Part shown: piece by piece, positions 62,131-64,000 of the stretch
Layout: each line of letters begins with the position of its first letter
How positions within the stretch are numbered: position 1 is the first letter of the stretch
Assembly: GCF_004168255.1 (NCBI RefSeq)
Contig: NZ_SEWG01000003.1
Span: 124,001 to 188,000 of the forward strand
Direction of reading: 5' to 3'
Origin: Mucilaginibacter terrigena
GTDB taxonomy: Bacteria > Bacteroidota > Bacteroidia > Sphingobacteriales > Sphingobacteriaceae
DNA: 64,000 nucleotides
The notes under the pieces: generated by a model
Told to the model about the DNA's origin: nothing
Database searches by the model: none
What the model saw: only the letters and a program-made list of their open reading frames with translations
Program-made: the position numbers and the translations under genes

Positions 62131-62529
62131 CTATTTTTTATAATAATATCTCGTGAAGTTCGCTTTGTCTATCCAGGTTATCGTAAATTCTTTTTTCGTT
62201 ATCTTATTAATTATACCAGTATCGATTTTGCCAGACCGGCTCCAAAGGATCATGTTTTCTTTAAGCTGATACCCCATGAACTCATTTTTATTACTCCGCC
62301 TTAGTAAGCTGTCTTTTACTTCAATAATCATTGGTATAAACAAATTCATAGTGTTTTCAGTACCGTCAAATCTAAATTCATCTTTAAATGCTTTCCATAA
62401 GCCTTGAATTTGCTTTTGTTCAATAACAGCCTGTTGTTCGCAAGCAGATGAATTTACTTTAGTAGTTAACAATACACACGTAAAAAGTACAATACCAAAA
62501 ACAGGTATTTTAAGTTTAGATATTATCAT
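62131..62529 (-). CDS. Small exported protein of unknown function
   Basis: About 132 residues with an N-terminal hydrophobic signal (KIPVFGIVLFTCVLLTTKVN). The mature domain contains IQGLWKAFKDEFRFDGTENT, LKENMILWSRSGKIDTG and KKEFTITWIDKANFTRYYYK, a lipocalin-like layout of short beta strands similar to small 'lipocalin-like domain' proteins. The start at 62529 is chosen because upstream frames to 62592 run into the ClpC terminator. Confidence 0.65.
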   Translation of the reverse strand: MIISKLKIPVFGIVLFTCVLLTTKVNSSACEQQAVIEQKQIQGLWKAFKDEFRFDGTENTMNLFIPMIIEVKDSLLRRSNKNEFMGYQLKENMILWSRSGKIDTGIINKITKKEFTITWIDKANFTRYYYKK

Positions 62530-62575
62530 ACACAAATATATAATAAGTTCCATTGATAAATATTCCACAAAAAAA

Positions 62576-62598
62576 GCCCGCTTGCAATACAAGCGGGC
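62576..62598 (-). terminator. Terminator of the ClpC-type gene
   Basis: The perfect 9-bp arms GCCCGCTTG and CAAGCGGGC flank a 5-nt loop, with a T run on the minus strand, 28 nt after the clpC stop. Confidence 0.85.
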
Positions 62599-62625
62599 AT
62601 TAAATTTATCCTCTATTCCAAAGAA

Positions 62626-64000
62626 TTATTTTTGTTCCTCTTCTTCGGGTTTGGCTTCGTTCTTTTTGTCGATAACCTTTATTTCGTTGGCTTCTTTGTC
62701 GTAGTCAACCATCAGGGTATCGCCTTCGGTCAGTTCGCCTTTAAGTATCTCTTCGGCAATTGGGTCTTCCAGGTATTTCTGGATGGCGCGTTTAAGCGGC
62801 CTTGCACCAAATTGCGAATCGTAACCTTTTTCTGCGATGAACTCTTTGGCAGCTTCGGTAAGCTCGATCTTGTAACCCAGGCTGTTTACACGGCCAAACA
62901 GGAAGCCCAACTCGATGTCGATGATCTTGAAGATCTCGTCCTTACCTAATGAGTTAAACACGATCACATCATCAATACGGTTCAAAAACTCGGGAGCGAA
63001 AGCGCGCTTTAAAGCGTTCTCTATCACACCACGCGAGTGGGCATCGGCCTGTGTTGTTTTTGCAGCAGTGGTAAAGCCTACACCCTGGCCAAAATCCTTC
63101 AGCTGGCGTGCGCCGATGTTGGATGTCATGATGATGATGGTGTTCCTGAAATCAACCTTACGGCCCAACGAGTCGGTCAGCTGGCCTTCGTCAAGCACCT
63201 GTAGCAATATGTTAAATACATCAGGGTGAGCTTTTTCAATCTCATCCAGCAATACAACAGCGTATGGTTTGCGGCGTACCTTTTCGGTAAGCTGCCCGCC
63301 TTCTTCGTAGCCTACATAGCCCGGGGGGGCGCCCACCAAACGCGATACCGCGAATTTCTCCATGTACTCGCTCATATCAATTTGTATCAGCGCGTCTTCA
63401 GTATCAAACATAAAGCGTGCAAGCTCTTTGGCCAGCTCGGTTTTACCCACGCCGGTAGGGCCCAGGAATATGAACGAGCCGATAGGCTTTTTAGGGTCTT
63501 TCAATCCCGCACGGGTACGTTGTATGGCACGGGTAAGCTTTTTAATAGCATCTTCCTGGCCAATAATTTTGCTTGCAATGGTATCAGACATGGCCAAAAG
63601 TTTGGCGCTATCCGCCTGGCCCACACGCTGTACCGGGATGCCGGTCATCATGCTTACCACTTCGGCAACATTATCTTCGGTTACGGTGTAGCGTTTCGAT
63701 TTTGTTTCGGCTTCCCAAAGCGATTTGGCCTGTTCAAGTTCCTCAAGTAAATGCTTTTCGGTATCGCGCAGTTTGGCCGCTTCTTCGTATTTCTGGCTGC
63801 GCACAACTTTGTTCTTCTCTATTTTGATCAGCTCGATCTTTTGCTCGATATCCAAAATTTCCTGCGGAACGTGGATATTGGTCAAATGCACCCGCGAGCC
63901 AGATTCGTCCAGGGCATCAATAGCCTTGTCCGGTAAAAAGCGGTCGGTAATGTAACGGGTGGTTAAGCTAACGCAAGCGTTGATAGCCTCGTCGGTATAA
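62626..64000 (-). CDS. clpC: ClpC-type AAA+ unfoldase, 3' part (runs off the window)
   Basis: The visible 457 codons cover the end of the first AAA module (TDRFLPDKAIDALDESGSRV, sensor region), a UVR-motif middle domain (IEKNKVVRSQKYEEAAKLRD), and the whole second AAA module: Walker A GPTGVGKTELAKELA, Walker B VVLLDEIEKAHPDVFN, sensor-1 and Arg finger EFLNRIDDVIVF, and the C-terminal sensor-2 GARPLKRAIQKYLEDP. The UVR motif separates ClpC from ClpB. It feeds unfolded protein to ClpP. The frame is open to 64000, so the start and N-domain lie outside the window. A GTG at 63891 is not the real start. Confidence 0.95.
   Translation of the reverse strand, partial: YTDEAINACVSLTTRYITDRFLPDKAIDALDESGSRVHLTNIHVPQEILDIEQKIELIKIEKNKVVRSQKYEEAAKLRDTEKHLLEELEQAKSLWEAETKSKRYTVTEDNVAEVVSMMTGIPVQRVGQADSAKLLAMSDTIASKIIGQEDAIKKLTRAIQRTRAGLKDPKKPIGSFIFLGPTGVGKTELAKELARFMFDTEDALIQIDMSEYMEKFAVSRLVGAPPGYVGYEEGGQLTEKVRRKPYAVVLLDEIEKAHPDVFNILLQVLDEGQLTDSLGRKVDFRNTIIIMTSNIGARQLKDFGQGVGFTTAAKTTQADAHSRGVIENALKRAFAPEFLNRIDDVIVFNSLGKDEIFKIIDIELGFLFGRVNSLGYKIELTEAAKEFIAEKGYDSQFGARPLKRAIQKYLEDPIAEEILKGELTEGDTLMVDYDKEANEIKVIDKKNEAKPEEEEQK

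Overview
The window reads as one chromosomal segment of a Bacteroidota bacterium, most likely a Sphingobacteriaceae member close to Mucilaginibacter or Pedobacter. The reasons are a SusC/SusD pair with GH16 enzymes, lipoproteins with a Cys-Lys-Lys motif after the lipobox, a gliding-motility/type IX secretion C-terminal domain, promoters of the TTTG-N20-TAnnTTTG type, weak Shine-Dalgarno sequences, and moderate GC with AT-rich gaps full of short palindromic repeats. The genus is inferred; no rRNA gene is present.

Layout. 1-8450: a small exported protein, an alginate-lyase-like lipoprotein with a fascin-like tail, a drug-efflux MFS gene paired with a double SRPBCC protein and a divergent GlxA/AraC-type regulator, and a rifampin phosphotransferase. 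8600-21610: a polysaccharide utilisation locus (PUL). Its minus-strand operon runs susC, susD, two PKD-type surface lipoproteins and two GH16 endo-glucanases. It is divergent from a propeller/Y_Y_Y/LuxR-type membrane regulator, and the shared intergenic region carries a repeated AATTGGTTT motif. 21700-23070: an autoregulated arsR-SRPBCC-VOC cluster. 23100-24300: an accessory islet with a truncated gene end, a small membrane protein, an intact tRNA-Ser(GGA), a GIY-YIG nuclease gene and a broken second tRNA-Ser copy interrupted by two 20-nt double-hairpin insertions. This islet is the most unusual part of the window.

24470-43600: mostly housekeeping genes (polyprenyl synthase, diadenylate cyclase, M1 aminopeptidase, S-adenosylhomocysteinase, M24 peptidase, M23 peptidase, bacilliredoxin). 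Among them lie a Gfo/Idh/MocA plus double DUF1080 pair for 3-keto-sugar metabolism, an ABC-type permease, and a Cys-rich 58-residue peptide beside a small membrane protein. 43630-64000: pdxJ, a large SprB-repeat type IX-secreted protein, gcvP, a response regulator, an MBL hydrolase, a BlaI/BlaR1-like pair with an operator array and a new-looking repeat tail, recN (carrying an in-frame repeat insertion), fabI, tandem CarboxypepD_reg-like paralogs, small exported proteins, and the 3' two-thirds of a ClpC-type unfoldase that runs off the window.

Genes work together mainly in the PUL (sensing, binding, cutting and import of a beta-glucan, probably laminarin-like), the BlaI/BlaR1 regulatory pair, and the arsR cluster. 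No CRISPR array, rRNA operon, complete insertion sequence or prophage was seen.
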